From the NCBI GenBank assembly GCA_037953625.1, contig CM075651.1:66140501-66204500 (forward strand): 64,000 bases of DNA. The letters are read 5' to 3'. The position numbers and the translations under genes were made by a program. Source of the stretch: Crotalaria pallida. Lineage: Eukaryota > Streptophyta > Magnoliopsida > Fabales > Fabaceae. The notes beneath the pieces were generated by a model. It ran no database searches. It saw only the letters and a list, made by a program, of their open reading frames with translations, and had not been told where the DNA came from. The stretch's first letter is position 1, and every line of letters starts with the position of its first letter. Below are positions 1 to 11,416 of this stretch, one piece after another.

Positions 1-302
1 CCTGCTGTAACCCCAACAAGTTAACCTTTGTATTGATATTTTGACATGAAATCAAATAGGCTATTCTATTTAACTAATGTTTTGGAAAATGAGTTTCGAA
101 GCGTAGTGTCTTGTGACATTCCGGTTTGGAACTTGAAAGAGTTGGTGCAACATGAGAACATGGATTTTAAATGAAATTATGTTTTGCTAATATAAGTGTT
201 CTCCTCTTGCGCATCATTCGTTTTTTTTTTTTAAAAAAAAAATGGCCCCTAATTTTCACTTAAAATGTTTATGGTTTCAAGTTGCCGAATCGAGGTGTTA
301 CA
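1..302 (+). mobile_element. 3' end of a plus-strand 5' LTR (partial)
   Basis: The stretch ends in a TGTTACA terminus at 296-302 and is followed four bases later by a tRNA-iMet primer-binding site. That order (LTR end, short spacer, PBS) defines the 5' LTR of a plus-strand LTR retrotransposon whose start lies left of the window. No second copy of this LTR is recognisable in the window. Confidence 0.6.
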
Positions 303-306
303 GAGT

Positions 307-318
307 TGGTATCAGAGC
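307..318 (+). other. Primer-binding site (tRNA-iMet)
   Basis: TGGTATCAGAGC is the standard complement of the 3' end of plant initiator-methionine tRNA, used to prime minus-strand DNA synthesis. It lies just inside the LTR end at 302. The downstream sequence to about 1100 has no gag frame; the only sizeable frame is an unremarkable 70-codon one on the minus strand at 452-664. Confidence 0.75.
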
Positions 319-1165
319 AATGGTTTATCTAAGAACTCTTGTGTGTGGACTTACATACTCTACCGTGTGACTCTGAGTGTGCGCTAGTAGTAAGATAGCA
401 ATAGATAAGAATAGGACCGCTAGGAGTATGTCGATGCATCTCCGGACAGTGTTAGTTCTCGTCTGCAATGACATTCAGCAGTAGCGCTTGGTGCTGCCAT
501 GGGACGTTAACTGGTAATTCAAACCTTCTTTGTTGAACTTCTTTTGATGAGAACTCCTTTTTGTTTGAAGTAACCTTTGAGCTATTGACCTGAGATCTTG
601 TATTGTGACTAGAACTCTTCTTTCTTGTTGCAACCTTCCTTGCGAAAACCATGAGTGTTGCCAAATTGCTTTGGCAAGACGTTTGAAATAGCCTTTTCCA
701 GAAAATTTTTAACCCTTGTCTGTCAAAGCAACTTGATAAATTGTTATGAACATTGATGAACCCGAAGTTTTTCTTTGACCTTGGCCGGATATTTGTTCTT
801 CCTTAAAGCTTTAGTGAGAATGTTAAACCCTGGCATCCGGCATCCGTCATACAGGTGTTCTTAGATTAGACAGTGGATGGTGAAGTGTCGTGAGGCAAGA
901 ATTGTAAGTATCAAGGAAACTAAGGATTGGTGGACATGAATGACAGAAGTGTGAGCCTTGGAGAAGATAAGAGTACCCTTTTGAGTCGTAGGAAGGTGAT
1001 GAGTCATGTAAAATAAGCAGGAATTAGAATTTTGAGGGCGGATTAGTTCAAATGGTGGCCTAGATAGTGGTAAGATAAGAGTTTGAATGAGCTCTTAGAG
1101 TGTGTTTTGGTGTTTGGAAGGGTGGAAATGAAATGAGTTGGAGTGAAATGAACTAAGGCTTAACT
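319..1165. other. Unassigned retrotransposon-derived sequence
   Basis: This is either the non-coding start of the element primed at 307 or part of the minus-strand LTR that begins at 2142. The junction between the two is not visible. A 70-codon minus-strand frame (452-664) has no recognisable domain and is not called as a gene. Confidence 0.4.
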
Positions 1166-1457
1166 CTATATATAGGCAAGTTCATAATTTCCTATTTAGC
1201 CCTTGTGAAATTCGGTCCATGCACACTAGGAAGGGGCGGTTTGGTCCTTACAAAAACTTGCATGGGTGGAGGTTAGCAAAGTTAAGGGGACAAAGTGAAG
1301 TAGGCTAGGCTTTTAGGGGTCATTTAGGTCTAATGGGTAGTTAGCTCTTAGTTAGGGTTTTTGCTAACTAGTTGGCTTATAGTTCTAGTTTGGTTCCTTT
1401 GGTTTCTTACTCTCCACAACAATAAAATCCTAGGTTCATGCATACATACGCACACGA

Positions 1458-1489
<32 letters not shown>

Positions 1490-2142
1490 GTATAATTACG
1501 CACACATATATACATATACACAACCGTAGCATACATACACACATACATACATGCTTTGCATTTTCATTTCTAATCACATTTACTTAAAAATTATCAATTC
1601 ACACCACAATGCAATTAATTCTAAGAAATCCTAGTTTCACAACCATTTTCACGCATCACATATTACACACACATTAAATCAAGCACACATCACATAGAAA
1701 TTCATGCCAAGACCACATCACAAACACATTTTCTCCAAAATTCGTATTTCTTGAACTCTGAAAATAAATTTTTATAAATCAATCCAGAAAATTCTAAAAA
1801 TTACATTTTCAAATTCTAGGTTTCAAAACGATCGTTTTCATATAAAGATCATGAAAATCCGAGTTACGGTTTAAAAGATACAAATTTTCAAAGATAACAG
1901 ATTCAAAAAAATTCATTTCTAACAAAACCATCTTTTAATAAAAATCACAATTTAGCAAATCCTTTTCCATCTCAACAAAATCATTCACTTTTCTTCTATA
2001 AAACATTTTGTTTATAAAAATCCATAGAAATCAGCACTTTATTTCTTTCTTACAAAAAATACTTTTTCTGAAAAATCATAATTTCAAGGTTTCTTTTGAC
2101 AAAATCGTTTACGCACGTACGGGAAAAATGCGGGGTGTTACA
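1166..2142 (-). mobile_element. 5' part of a minus-strand LTR
   Basis: Read on the minus strand, the segment starts TGTAACACCCCGC at 2142 and reaches a TATA box (CCTATATATAG, plus-strand positions 1166-1176) about 970 bp later, as expected for U3. The interior carries a block around 1800-1895 that resembles blocks at 15556-15645 and 15908-15998 in the other minus-strand LTR of the window. The left end is not defined and no second LTR or TSD was found. Confidence 0.5.
1451..1552. repeat. CA/TA-rich microsatellite
   Basis: Interrupted runs of CA and CATA dinucleotides. Frames crossing it are low-complexity artefacts. Confidence 0.8.
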
Positions 2143-2180
2143 ACAAACACCCATTCACTCCCTTCATTCTCACTCTCCAT

Positions 2181-2337
2181 TCCTTCTTCTTCTTCTTCTT
2201 CTTCTTCTTCTTCTTCTTCTTCTTCTTCTTCTCCTCCTCCTCCTCCTTCTCCTCCTCCTCCTCTCATACGAGCTTTATGAGCTCCCCCACCCTTCTCCTC
2301 CTCCTCCTCTCATACGAGCTTTATGAGCTCCCCCACC
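2181..2337. repeat. (TTC)n/(CTC)n microsatellite and 57-bp tandem duplication
   Basis: About 17 TTC units run into CTC units. A roughly 57-bp unit containing CATACGAGCTTTATGAGCTC then occurs twice in tandem. The poly-Ser and poly-Leu frames here are artefacts of this repeat. Confidence 0.9.
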
Positions 2338-2875
2338 CAACACCACCATTCAACCTCCACCACCCCACCAAGGCCAAGCTTCACCTCTTCTTCCTCTCCT
2401 TCAAATTGTTGAGAGCACAACTCCATCATCACCACCCATTATTATCATCTTCAAGCTCTCTCTCTCTCTCTCTCAAGAGCTCCTTCATTTTCATCAAGGG
2501 CCCAAGAGATTTGAGCACACATTCATCATCATTAATTCCTTTTCCATCTCCATAGCCAACTCAAGATCCAAGCACAACATCATCACCCCCCCCCCCTCTA
2601 CACCACACGAAGTTATCATCCCCACCACACACCTTGGAGCTTTTCTCTTTAAGTCCCATAACAATAAAACCCAATACTCCCTCATGCCTTCTCTCTCAAA
2701 ATCAATTAAAGGAAAATAGGAAGGTTCAAGCTTAAGAGTCTAGGACACAAGAAGGGGAAGCTAGGGCTTGAAGTGGCAAGCCAATATTTGGAGACTCAAG
2801 CACTTAAGGGAGTCACAAGAACAAGGAAATAAGTCTAGGGTTTTGAGGTTTTTCTACCTCTCTACCTTCATTGAG

Positions 2876-4196
2876 GTAAGAGGGTTGTATTACCTTTATT
2901 TAGGACATGATTTCTAGGTTGTTTATTGTGGTGGATAGGAGTAGAAAAGATTAGTTATGAGAATAAACAATAGGGTAGTAGATGTTAATAACAAGTTAGG
3001 AATGAATTAAGTAAAATGAATCTTATTATGTTAATTGTGAATTTAGGTGTAGGAAGAAATATTGGTAATGAGCTAAGTATGATAATAAAGAAAATGAGAC
3101 CACTTGGATATTATGATTATATGTGTACATGTGTGATGTTGTTGATAATGATATGTGTGCATGGAATGTATTATGGTGTTATGTGTTTGATGTGTTTGAG
3201 GGGTTGGGATTGGAAATGAACCTAGGTTATAAATACATAATTAATGGGCATCATAAATTAAGGGATGATTTGGAATGTTTGTTTATGAATGGACATGAGT
3301 TTTTGAATTGGCTTAGAACTAGTTGGGTAACCTTAAGTAGAAAAATGAATTATAACAAGCAATGCATAAAATAAAGTGTTTTTGAATGAGGTGAGTGTAT
3401 ACATAATTGATAATGAGAATAATATTAAAGAACTTAGAATGAGAATAAGAGATGTAAACAAGAATAAAAGTCAAGATTAATAAGTAAGTAAATAGAAGAG
3501 GATTAAGAATTGATAGGATGGAGATAATTGTGATTGTGTGTGTGCATTGAATTTGTGTTTGGTTTGTTAACCCCTAGGTGATGATATGAACAAGATAATA
3601 AGTTATTAATGAAAGGAAAGAGAGGAGAGAATAATTAAGAGAAACCAAAGAAGAGAAAAAGATAAGTAATAAAGAAAGGAAGAAAGTGAACTATGAATTT
3701 AAAATGAGAAAAAGAGTAAGTAAGAAAAGAAAGAAAAGATTTAATAAGAAAGGAAAGAAAAGACTTAAATATAAAAGGGAAGAATAATAGCGGCAGACGG
3801 TCCTAGTGACTCTATCGTAGCCCAACCCGGACGCTCCTAGTGACTTTGGGGATAACCAAGCGCAACCCTGACGGTCCTAGTGACTCAGGGAATAATTAAA
3901 ACAACTCGGACGGTCCTAGCGACTCCGGATAAAACTAAAACACAACCCTAATGGTCCTAGTGACTCAGGGAATAATTAAAACAACCCGGACAGTCCTAGC
4001 GACTCCGGATATAACTAAAACACAACCTTGACAAGTAAAAGAGTTAAAAGACAAGTAAAAGAGATTGAATGTATGAATTTGAGTATGCTTGTTGTGTGTT
4101 AGTAATAATGGTAGGCTTAGTTTACTACTATGACTTCTTAGAAGTTATTTCCTAAGTTCTGTGTAATGCTATCCTTCTTGCTATTTTTATTACAAG
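2876..4196 (+). other. Putative LTR intron
   Basis: The donor context TTGAGGTAAGAGGG matches the plant donor consensus and recurs in other LTRs of the window. The acceptor side (4150-4196) has a pyrimidine-rich tract ending TTATTACAAG. The 1.3-kb interval contains the GC-rich repeat at 3790-4030. Splicing is inferred from position and recurrence only. Confidence 0.45.
3790..4030. repeat. Degenerate GC-rich tandem repeat
   Basis: Four to five units of about 60 bp, each with a core like GACGGTCCTAGTGACTC. It is a GC-rich island inside an AT-rich LTR and sits within the putative intron. Confidence 0.75.
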
Positions 4197-4611
4197 TGCA
4201 AAAGGAGTTTACACGAGTCATGGCCGAGCAGGAGCACACCACACTCCTTGGAGTGTGGGTATTTAGGGGTTTGACCACTTGTTGGTCCGGGGTTTAATTT
4301 TGAGAAATTTATGTATTTAATTTATCTTTTGGGAGCTAATGAACTTCAAGGACTTACCCTTATTTTGGAGTTGATGTAAAATGATTGTATTATGAAATGT
4401 TTTGCCCTGTTGGCATTATGTTGGTATTATGAATGTATTAAAGAAGGTTTTTCAGGAAATTTATATTTTTGGTAAAGTCCATAAAACAAAGTAAACTCCG
4501 TCGAATTTTCCGGAGATTTTTACAAGTAAATAAAAAGTTTAAAAAGAATTTTTCAATTCACTAAACCTAATCGGGGTAATTAGAGTAGTAATTAAGGTAG
4601 GGTATTACATT

Positions 4612-4849
4612 TACTTCTTCCGTCCTACAAGGATGGTTTGAAAAATTCAAAAGTCAAAAAATTAAAGAGACATTCATTTAAAGGTTGAATTTGTCTAACA
4701 CACCAACCAATTATCAAACAACTAGTTAAATGCATTTTGCTTCGATAAACCAATCACAATTCAAAGTTTACAATTTCTAAACTTTTCATTAATTATTTTA
4801 ACTATAATTTGGGACAAAAAAATTTAGTCATTTTTTATCGGCGGAGTAC
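4612..4849. mobile_element. Degenerate Stowaway-like MITE
   Basis: The left end reads TACTTCTTCCGTCC. The right end, read in reverse complement, starts GTACTCCGCCG and continues into GTCCCAAATTATA. Both resemble the TACTCCCTCCGTCCC ends of Tc1/mariner-derived Stowaway MITEs. The ends are diverged and a TA target duplication is not clear. It lies between two LTRs and has no coding capacity. Confidence 0.45.
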
Positions 4850-5112
4850 TAATTAACCTTACCTATTTGTTGAAGATAAAAGTCGTGCACATTTTGATGT
4901 AGGAGTTATCGATATGCATTGTAAATTTTTGTGGTTGATACTTTCTGTAACATCCCTAATTTAATTCCAAGTATAATTAATCTGATAATGAGCTTAGAGT
5001 GAAGAGAACGACAACATTAAGTTAAAACTAGTGGTGTAATAGAGCCGTTTTGGAGTTAAAGACATAGGACTTTAGGAAATTAGAAATAAAAGATTTACAA
5101 CCCAAAACGTAA

Positions 5113-5310
5113 ATTCCACCATTGGATATGAAGATTAGTATGTAGGGAAGCTTTGTTTCAAATTTGAGGAAGATCCGACGGGTAACGAAGAAGTTATGGC
5201 GCTTTGAAGTACAAAGAAGTGGTGGACTGAATTGGTAAATCGATTAAGCCTAGAGTTAATCGATTAAGACCTGATAGCTGTTTTGGGAAAAATTGCACTG
5301 GTTAATCGGT
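5113..5310 (+). promoter_or_regulatory. U3 block with palindromes
   Basis: The block contains ACCATTGGAT near 5114 and ATCCGACGGG about 60 bp later, a weakened inverted repeat shared with three other LTR copies. AATCGATTAA motifs follow at about 5246 and 5264, and TTAATCGGTTAA at about 5303. Regulatory function is inferred only from recurrence. Confidence 0.5.
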
Positions 5311-5875
5311 TAACGCGTTGTTGAAGTGAAAAAAATAAAAGGAAACAACACAAATTAAACGCACGAACTCCCTCCCCAAGTTAAGAACAAAGACCCACAA
5401 GCTCCATAGCTCATCTCCAAGGTCTTGATCATCATCCATGGCACTCGTCATCATCATCAAGCTTTCTTCCTTCTCTTTCTATTGGTGGTGACCCCATGCC
5501 CTTTGAACTTCATCACCACCTCTCTCTCCATGGTTCTCTCTCTCTCTCTCCTCTTATCAAGCAAGTGGCTAGATGAGTTGTTTAAGCTTCTTCCTTTTCT
5601 TTCCTCCATGAAAATGTGATCATCATCATTTCTAGTAGTTGTCACCTATTTTGTTTCTTAAAGGAAGTAATGGTTTTTTCTCTCTCTTGACTTTTTATCT
5701 CTTTCAAGGAAAGGTGGTAAAACCATCAACCCCATATTATTATTTGATCTCCATGTTGCTTCCCGGCTCGCTTTATTGCCGCTCCATCTCATTATCACAC
5801 TCGGCTTTTCCGGTTCTAATTTTTAAAGCATTAAAAAGCAAGAGTTTGGTATTTCTCTCTCTAAATTTGGTTGAG

Positions 5876-7005
5876 GTAAGAGGGGGCGTTACCTTAGCTT
5901 ACGGAATGCATATATAGGTAGTTTATGTGATGATTAAGATTGTGCGATTTTGTATGTTAATGAACCCTAGGGTAACCGGTAATAATGAAGAATAATGATT
6001 TAAGGAAAAGAATAGAAAACCCTCCCGTGATAATTTATGTTTTTAAATGCATGATGCGATTATTGGTATTTGATATTTGATATTTTCTTGGAAATATGTA
6101 TATGTGACTGAACACATTAATTGTTGATGTTTGAGTATGTTGTATGTGAAAGAGTAAAATGAAAGGAAAAGAAATGATATTAATGTGTTAAATAAAAAGG
6201 GAGAAACATGATTGAATAGTTTGATTAAAGTAAAGAAAAAGAATGTGATAAAAGATTAAAGAACTTGGTACGCGAATGTCAGGCCAAGTAAGTACGCCCA
6301 GATAGGTGCATTGGTTGGGTAAGCCGCACGATTTAATGGCGTGCGCAGCGGTAAGACGCCCCTGGATAGGTGCGCAGAGGTGGATCTGGAAGCCTTAAAA
6401 GAGGATAAGACTACGTTATGTGAATGCCAGGCCAAGTAATATGCCCGGATAGGTGCATTGGTTGCATAAGCCGCACGATTTAATGGCGTGCGTAGCGATA
6501 AGACGCCCCTGGATAGGTGCGCAGTGGTGGGTTCGCAAAACATTAAAAGATGGTTAAGTACGCTTTGTGAATGTCGGGCCAAGTAAGTACGCCCGAATAG
6601 GTGCATTGGTTGCGTAAGCTGCATGATTTAATGGTGTGCGCAGCGGTAAGACGCCTCTGGATAGGTGGGCAGTGGTGGGTTCACAAAACGGTAAAAAGGA
6701 AAGATAATAAGATATTGAGAAAGAATTGAAAAAGAATAAGATGTTGAAAAATAATCGAACGAGAGAAATAGTTGAATAAGATTTGAATGAGAATCGTGAA
6801 TAAAGAGAACTGATTATAATAAGAGATAGAGAATATGATGAGTATAAAATGATAAGTGGTTGTGAATGAAATGAATCGGTCTGGAATTGTTTTGAGCCTT
6901 ATGTGATTATTTGTTGAATCTGTTTATGACTTAGTTATTATTATACCTAGTTAGATTTCGTTCACTAAGTTTTGTGTAATGCTCACCTCTTAACTATTTT
7001 TACAG
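5876..7005 (+). other. Putative LTR intron
   Basis: The donor TTGAGGTAAGAGGG is at 5871-5884 (GT at 5876). The acceptor tract TAACTATTTTTACAG ends at 7005 and is followed by GTTCGG. The interval is 1.13 kb and holds the GC-rich repeats at 6256-6690. The start of exon 2 (GAGCTTGAG, then CCGAGCAGG) resembles exon 2 of the solo LTR at 25994. Confidence 0.5.
6256..6690. repeat. About 150-bp GC-rich tandem repeat, 3 copies
   Basis: Three units share GCCAAGTAAGTACGCCC, GATAGGTGCATTGGTTG, CGCACGATTTAATGGCGTG and GGTAAGACGCCCCTGGATAG, with point differences. The long minus-strand frame across it is a repeat artefact. Confidence 0.9.
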
Positions 7006-7503
7006 GTTCGGAGCTTGAGATTGCACAACCCCCGTCCGAGCAGGTGTACTCTGTAACACCCCAATTTGGAATCCCAATTTTCACTAAGAATTTGCGCCAT
7101 TTTTATTTTTTTATCAAAACATTTTATTCAAAAAAAAAAAGGTTTGCATATTGTTCTAACACTATCTTAGTTTCCAAAATTTGAACTTAGTTTTCAAAGC
7201 AATTTCCAAAACATTTCTTTCTTAACCTGATTGTATGAAAACGTTTTCTTTTGACTAAATCTCCAAACTGAAGTGTCACGTTATCACCATAATTCATTCA
7301 CCGAAATGCGATAGTATAATTGCGGAAAATTAATTTCATTCATAAACTGATCCAACATAAATTGTTTTCGGCATAAAAGCCATTATCCTCAAAATAGCAA
7401 TTTTAAAAGATAAAAATAAATCCCACATTGGGTTACATAGTTATCAGAGGGTATTGCCGTCCTTGACTCATACACAAAAACCATACACTACTACAAGCCA
7501 ACA

Positions 7504-7830
7504 CTACTCATCGTCTTCAAGATTCTCTGCTGGGTCTTCTTCCGGATCTTCTTCTGGATCTTCCTCTGGATCCTCCTCTGGATCCTCTTCCTCATCAATA
7601 TTATGATCAACAGGTGGTACATTATAATGAAAATCCCTAGGTCCACCCGGCATAAAGTCCCTCAGCAGAAAACGAACTTCCATACGATCAGTAGCTACTC
7701 CATGGGGCATATGGTCTCTGTCCACAAAACTGAGTCTCGTCGGCCCCTCCCATATCCATCCATTTGCTGTCCTAACCCACTGTCCTCCCGCCAAAGGGGA
7801 CATCACCAATCGCAGCACTTGGTCCGTCAT
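7504..7830 (-). CDS. Hypothetical LTR-resident protein, 108 aa, acidic repeat tail
   Basis: An uninterrupted ATG-to-stop frame inside a minus-strand LTR. The first 75 or so residues are mixed hydrophobic and charged, with tryptophans near residues 18 and 25-27. The last 30 are a low-complexity acidic tail built from repeats of EEDP, encoded by GGATCTTCC-type repeats visible at 7530-7595 on the plus strand. No signal peptide, membrane segment or known domain is recognisable. The frame is less AT-rich than its flanks. Its place in an LTR, and its acidic C-terminus, recall the 158-residue frame at 12108-12581. Homology between the two is a weak inference. It may be a decayed or non-expressed frame. 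Confidence 0.35.
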   Translation of the reverse strand: MTDQVLRLVMSPLAGGQWVRTANGWIWEGPTRLSFVDRDHMPHGVATDRMEVRFLLRDFMPGGPRDFHYNVPPVDHNIDEEEDPEEDPEEDPEEDPEEDPAENLEDDE

Positions 7831-7860
7831 CTAGAGTTTACCATAGAAACAAGTACATAG

Positions 7861-9655
7861 AAGAGAAGAGAGAGAGAGTTAGCGATCAAACGAACAATGT
7901 CGTCGACGGCATGGGCTTATGCCATGGATCGCACTAGAACCAAACACATACAATTATAATATGACATTAACTTTCCATGATTCACCATATCATATCATTA
8001 TCACTTTTATCTTTATAACTCATCATTATAACCACTTAACATCATTACTTGAGGATTCCATTCTCATAAAACTTTCCATTAATGTCTTTCATAACCATCA
8101 TTGATTTAGGGAGGGAAATCATTGAGGTAAGGGGGTAGATTTAGCACACACGATACATCTCCTCCTTAAATATCCATCCACGTCCTAGTTCGGAAAGAAG
8201 ATGGGATGCACAGGAATCCTAACCATGCTGACATCGAAGCCAAAGGGTACGTAACAGCTGGAACCACGCCTTGTTGGCCAGCAAAACAAAATATCATTTC
8301 ATAATTTCCCCAATTTACAAAAACGATGGCTTCTAGTCCCATTCGGATTCCCTCTACACCATCTAAGATTTGCTCAAGGGGGTGACAGCTCTATCCCTAG
8401 TTCCGGTTGTAGTTCTTGCTACGATCAACGCCCGTCAGGGACCTTGATCATTGTAACCTCGTCCCACCTAGGGAAGCGCTCTTAGGCTTCTTGACGTTTC
8501 ACTGTCCTTGCCCTCCCCTATCGCAATCACCACTTGGAGGGATGCCCGACCTCCAAGTATACGGTATCTTTACTCTCCACTACTTCTCTCTCAACGCGTA
8601 GTTAGAAAGGATTTAAGCTTAGAGTCTTTTAAGTCTTTTATTAACCTAGTTTGGTCGACCCATTCTAAGCCTCGCTTTCAACGGGCCTCGACCTCTAAGG
8701 GTAATAGCAAACACCTCCCTATAGTACAGTGGATTCTACAAGACATGAAACCACGGCAAAGTCATTCACGTGGCCAGTCACTTAAGGGGATATAATAAAG
8801 TCATTGTGCCGCTTGCCCATCACTGTACACTAACAACGATTCTCAAATTTCCACAAGATTCAGTTAATCATTCCTCATAATTTATTTTCATAATAATACT
8901 TCCAAATATTCTAAGTCCTTCTATAGGAACATCAGTTCCAAAATACATAGAGCATCCTTCCATAGGATAAACCATTCCGATAAGTATCAAATTATCATTC
9001 ATACATAAACCAGTATATTTTATAATTCCATTTGATCCTTTCTCCACATAATCTTTTAATCATTTCCATAATAAATAAATAGGATCAGATATCACATATC
9101 ACATTAATAAATCAGACAAATAATATAAAGTTATTGTCGTAACGTAGACGACTAAACACCCACAATCAATTGTCGTCTCGTATACAAACGAATAACCTTG
9201 GATTCCGACTTTGGAGATGGTCGAAATCGTACTAATGTTACCATGGTGCCATTGTGTCTTAAGATGGCTACTCTCTCACCTTCATATGCAACTAAAGAAT
9301 TTGTGTCTGCTTGATTAGAAATCGCGTTAACTGCTTCCACACGAGAACCTTAAACAATTTGATACACATAATTTAACAACTCAACTCTAAATTTAGTAAA
9401 GAACTCTTTACCAAAACTTAACATAATAATCAACTTTTCTTTATTTTAAAAGTACTTGGTTCCTCTTAAAATACAAAAATTGCATCAGTAGCTCAAAACC
9501 TTTTTGAAAATCAAAAACAAACTACTGTATCAGAAAAATCACTTTTTCTTTTTAGTTTTTAAATCATGAAAATCTTTTCCAAATGTAACAAAAATTTTAA
9601 AACATAATCATAACATCTTACAATTAAATCTTAATTTTTCCTTTACTATAAATTT
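7861..9655. other. Non-coding part of the minus-strand LTR
   Basis: AT-rich sequence with a relatively GC-rich stretch at 8150-8800, comparable in position to the GC-rich blocks of other LTRs here. No convincing gene. A 62-codon minus-strand frame at 9152-9340 has no recognisable domain. Confidence 0.5.
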
Positions 9656-9920
9656 TGTAACACCCCTAATTTTCGTCTCCCGAATAATAGGAAATTAATA
9701 ATAAAAGTTTTATTATTAATTTATAGAAATTTTCCAAGTTTATATTTTGTATTTAATTAGCCTTAAATATAAAAATAAGTTGAAATATTTTTATAGGGCA
9801 AATAAATGCAAAATATAAGGATATTGCATTTTGGTCCCTGAATGAGGACTAAAAGGTAATATTGAAAAGGTTCTTGGAGGGAAAGATTTAAAAATATTAA
9901 TTTTTAAATTTTGTACTAAT

Positions 9921-11416
9921 CTAACCGGTTACTATTGCCCTGTAACCGGTTAGACGATGAACCCAGAAACTGGGTTAGTGGAATTTGATGAGTAATCACT
10001 TGATTAACCCCGTAATCGCCACGATTACAGCCTTAGATTGAGTGGAAACCACGCGTCGCTCTGCATGCAAGCTCAATTCGTCTATAAATTGTGGAAATTC
10101 TGAGGATTTAGGGTTGATTTCTGGTTTTAGGGTTGAAGGTGGCTTAGTTAGGGTTTCGTTTTCGTTCTGGGAAATTCGTCTTGGTCTTTGAGAGTTAGAG
10201 AGCAAAACACACACTTCTGTAAAGCTTGAATCAAGGGCTTTCCATTGATATAAGATTTGAGAGCTGAGTGTTCGTGTGGAAGGAGAAATCAAGCTTGGAA
10301 TCTAGGAGTTGGAAACTGAGTTCTCTGTCATTCCCTGTTCTGGAAGCTGAATTCCAGCTTTGAGTTTGGTAAGTACAGTCCACCATTTAGCCTCAAATCT
10401 CTTTGATTCTCTAGTGCATGTTACCTATTTTGAGTCTTAACTGTTTTCCCCAATTTCTTTGGCCATTTGCTATGTCAAAACTTCTGGTCTTTGGACCTTG
10501 TTGGTGAAATTCGTGGCTGAGAGCAGAGCTGTGAGTTTGTGGGAAATCTGTGGATTACTCTTCAAGTACAGTGGTAATTCTCATCAAATTCAGTCTTAAG
10601 GTATGGGAGAAGTCTACCTTATACTAGATTTAGACTAAAAGTTGAGTGAGTTAGGATTTGAGTTCACAACACTCAAAAAGGGCATTATGTGCATTATGGC
10701 ACCAAGGCTTGGAGGCCAAAATCTTGCTCATTATGATTTTGAGCAACTTTATTTTGATGCATGCAAAGTATGTTGATGCTGAATTCTGGATTTGAAAGGT
10801 TGTTTTGAGTTTTGTTGTATTAAATTGTGTTTATGTGATTTTTATGCAATTTGATGCAAAAAGCTTGATGCATGCACTTTGATTTTGTTTCTGTGAGGAA
10901 ACATGTTTGGTTAAGGTATATAAACCCTGTTAAATGCTGGAATTTGGTTAGATTTGAGAAACAAAGAAAATTATGTGTCAAACTCTTAATTTAAGGGACT
11001 GACTGCATAATCTAACCGGTTACTCGATATTCGTAACCGGTTAGACACTGCAGAATTTCAAAGAAAATTAGTTTATCAAATCAGTCCTTAAGTCTTTTGG
11101 GGATTGTGCTTAAATCTATACTGTAATTTCATTATGAATAATCTGAATATAAAGTGTCATGGTTCAGATTGAGGGTAAAGGTTTATACCTTAATTCAATG
11201 AAATAATTTTCAAGAGAAAATTATGTATTATTGAAGATAAATGTGATTTTAATTTTGAATGATGGAAACTGTGATTTTGAGGCATAAAACAAGGTTTAAA
11301 TGGTGTATTGATTGGGTAGAGAATTCAAGAAAAAAGGGTTTTTCTGAATTGCAATGGTAAACAGTTCAGGTCTGTAATTCTAACCGGTTAGCCTGAGACT
11401 GTAACCGGTTAGTACC
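9921..11416 (+). repeat. Three pairs of TAACCGGTTA palindromes
   Basis: Pairs occur at about 9923-9954, 11012-11044 and 11382-11414. In each, two 10-bp palindromes are separated by a spacer of about 12 bp. The first pair precedes the TATA-like box. The other two lie in the putative intron. Confidence 0.85.

Larger units (their letters stand above)
2143..4609 (+). mobile_element. Plus-strand Tekay-like LTR, 3' part
   Basis: The segment begins with a CT-rich leader, passes a splice-donor-like site at 2876, a GC-rich repeat block, an acceptor-like AG at 4195-4196 and a conserved AAACTCCG block near 4495, and ends GGTATTACA at 4609. About 130 bp after the donor and about 100 bp around the acceptor match the LTRs of the minus-strand element at 44437-63015, while the sequence before the donor does not. 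Its U3 is missing, because the minus-strand LTR ending at 2142 abuts it. Confidence 0.6.

Noticed and set aside
2008..2326. Frames with poly-Ser, poly-Leu and poly-Pro runs
   Set aside because: They are translations of the (TTC)n/(CTC)n microsatellite inside an LTR leader.
3790..4030. Possible CRISPR-like array
   Set aside because: Units are degenerate, contiguous and without spacer structure. Plant LTR tandem repeat.
307..4609. One complete retrotransposon from the PBS at 307 to the LTR end at 4609
   Set aside because: The LTR ends at 302 and 4609 are unrelated, and a minus-strand LTR lies between them.
6256..6624. 122-codon minus-strand frame
   Set aside because: It spans the 150-bp tandem repeat, and its internal amino-acid repetition is that repeat.
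8100..8140. Plus-strand GAGGTAAGGGGG as another LTR donor
   Set aside because: The LTR here reads on the minus strand, and no matching acceptor or leader is visible on the plus strand.
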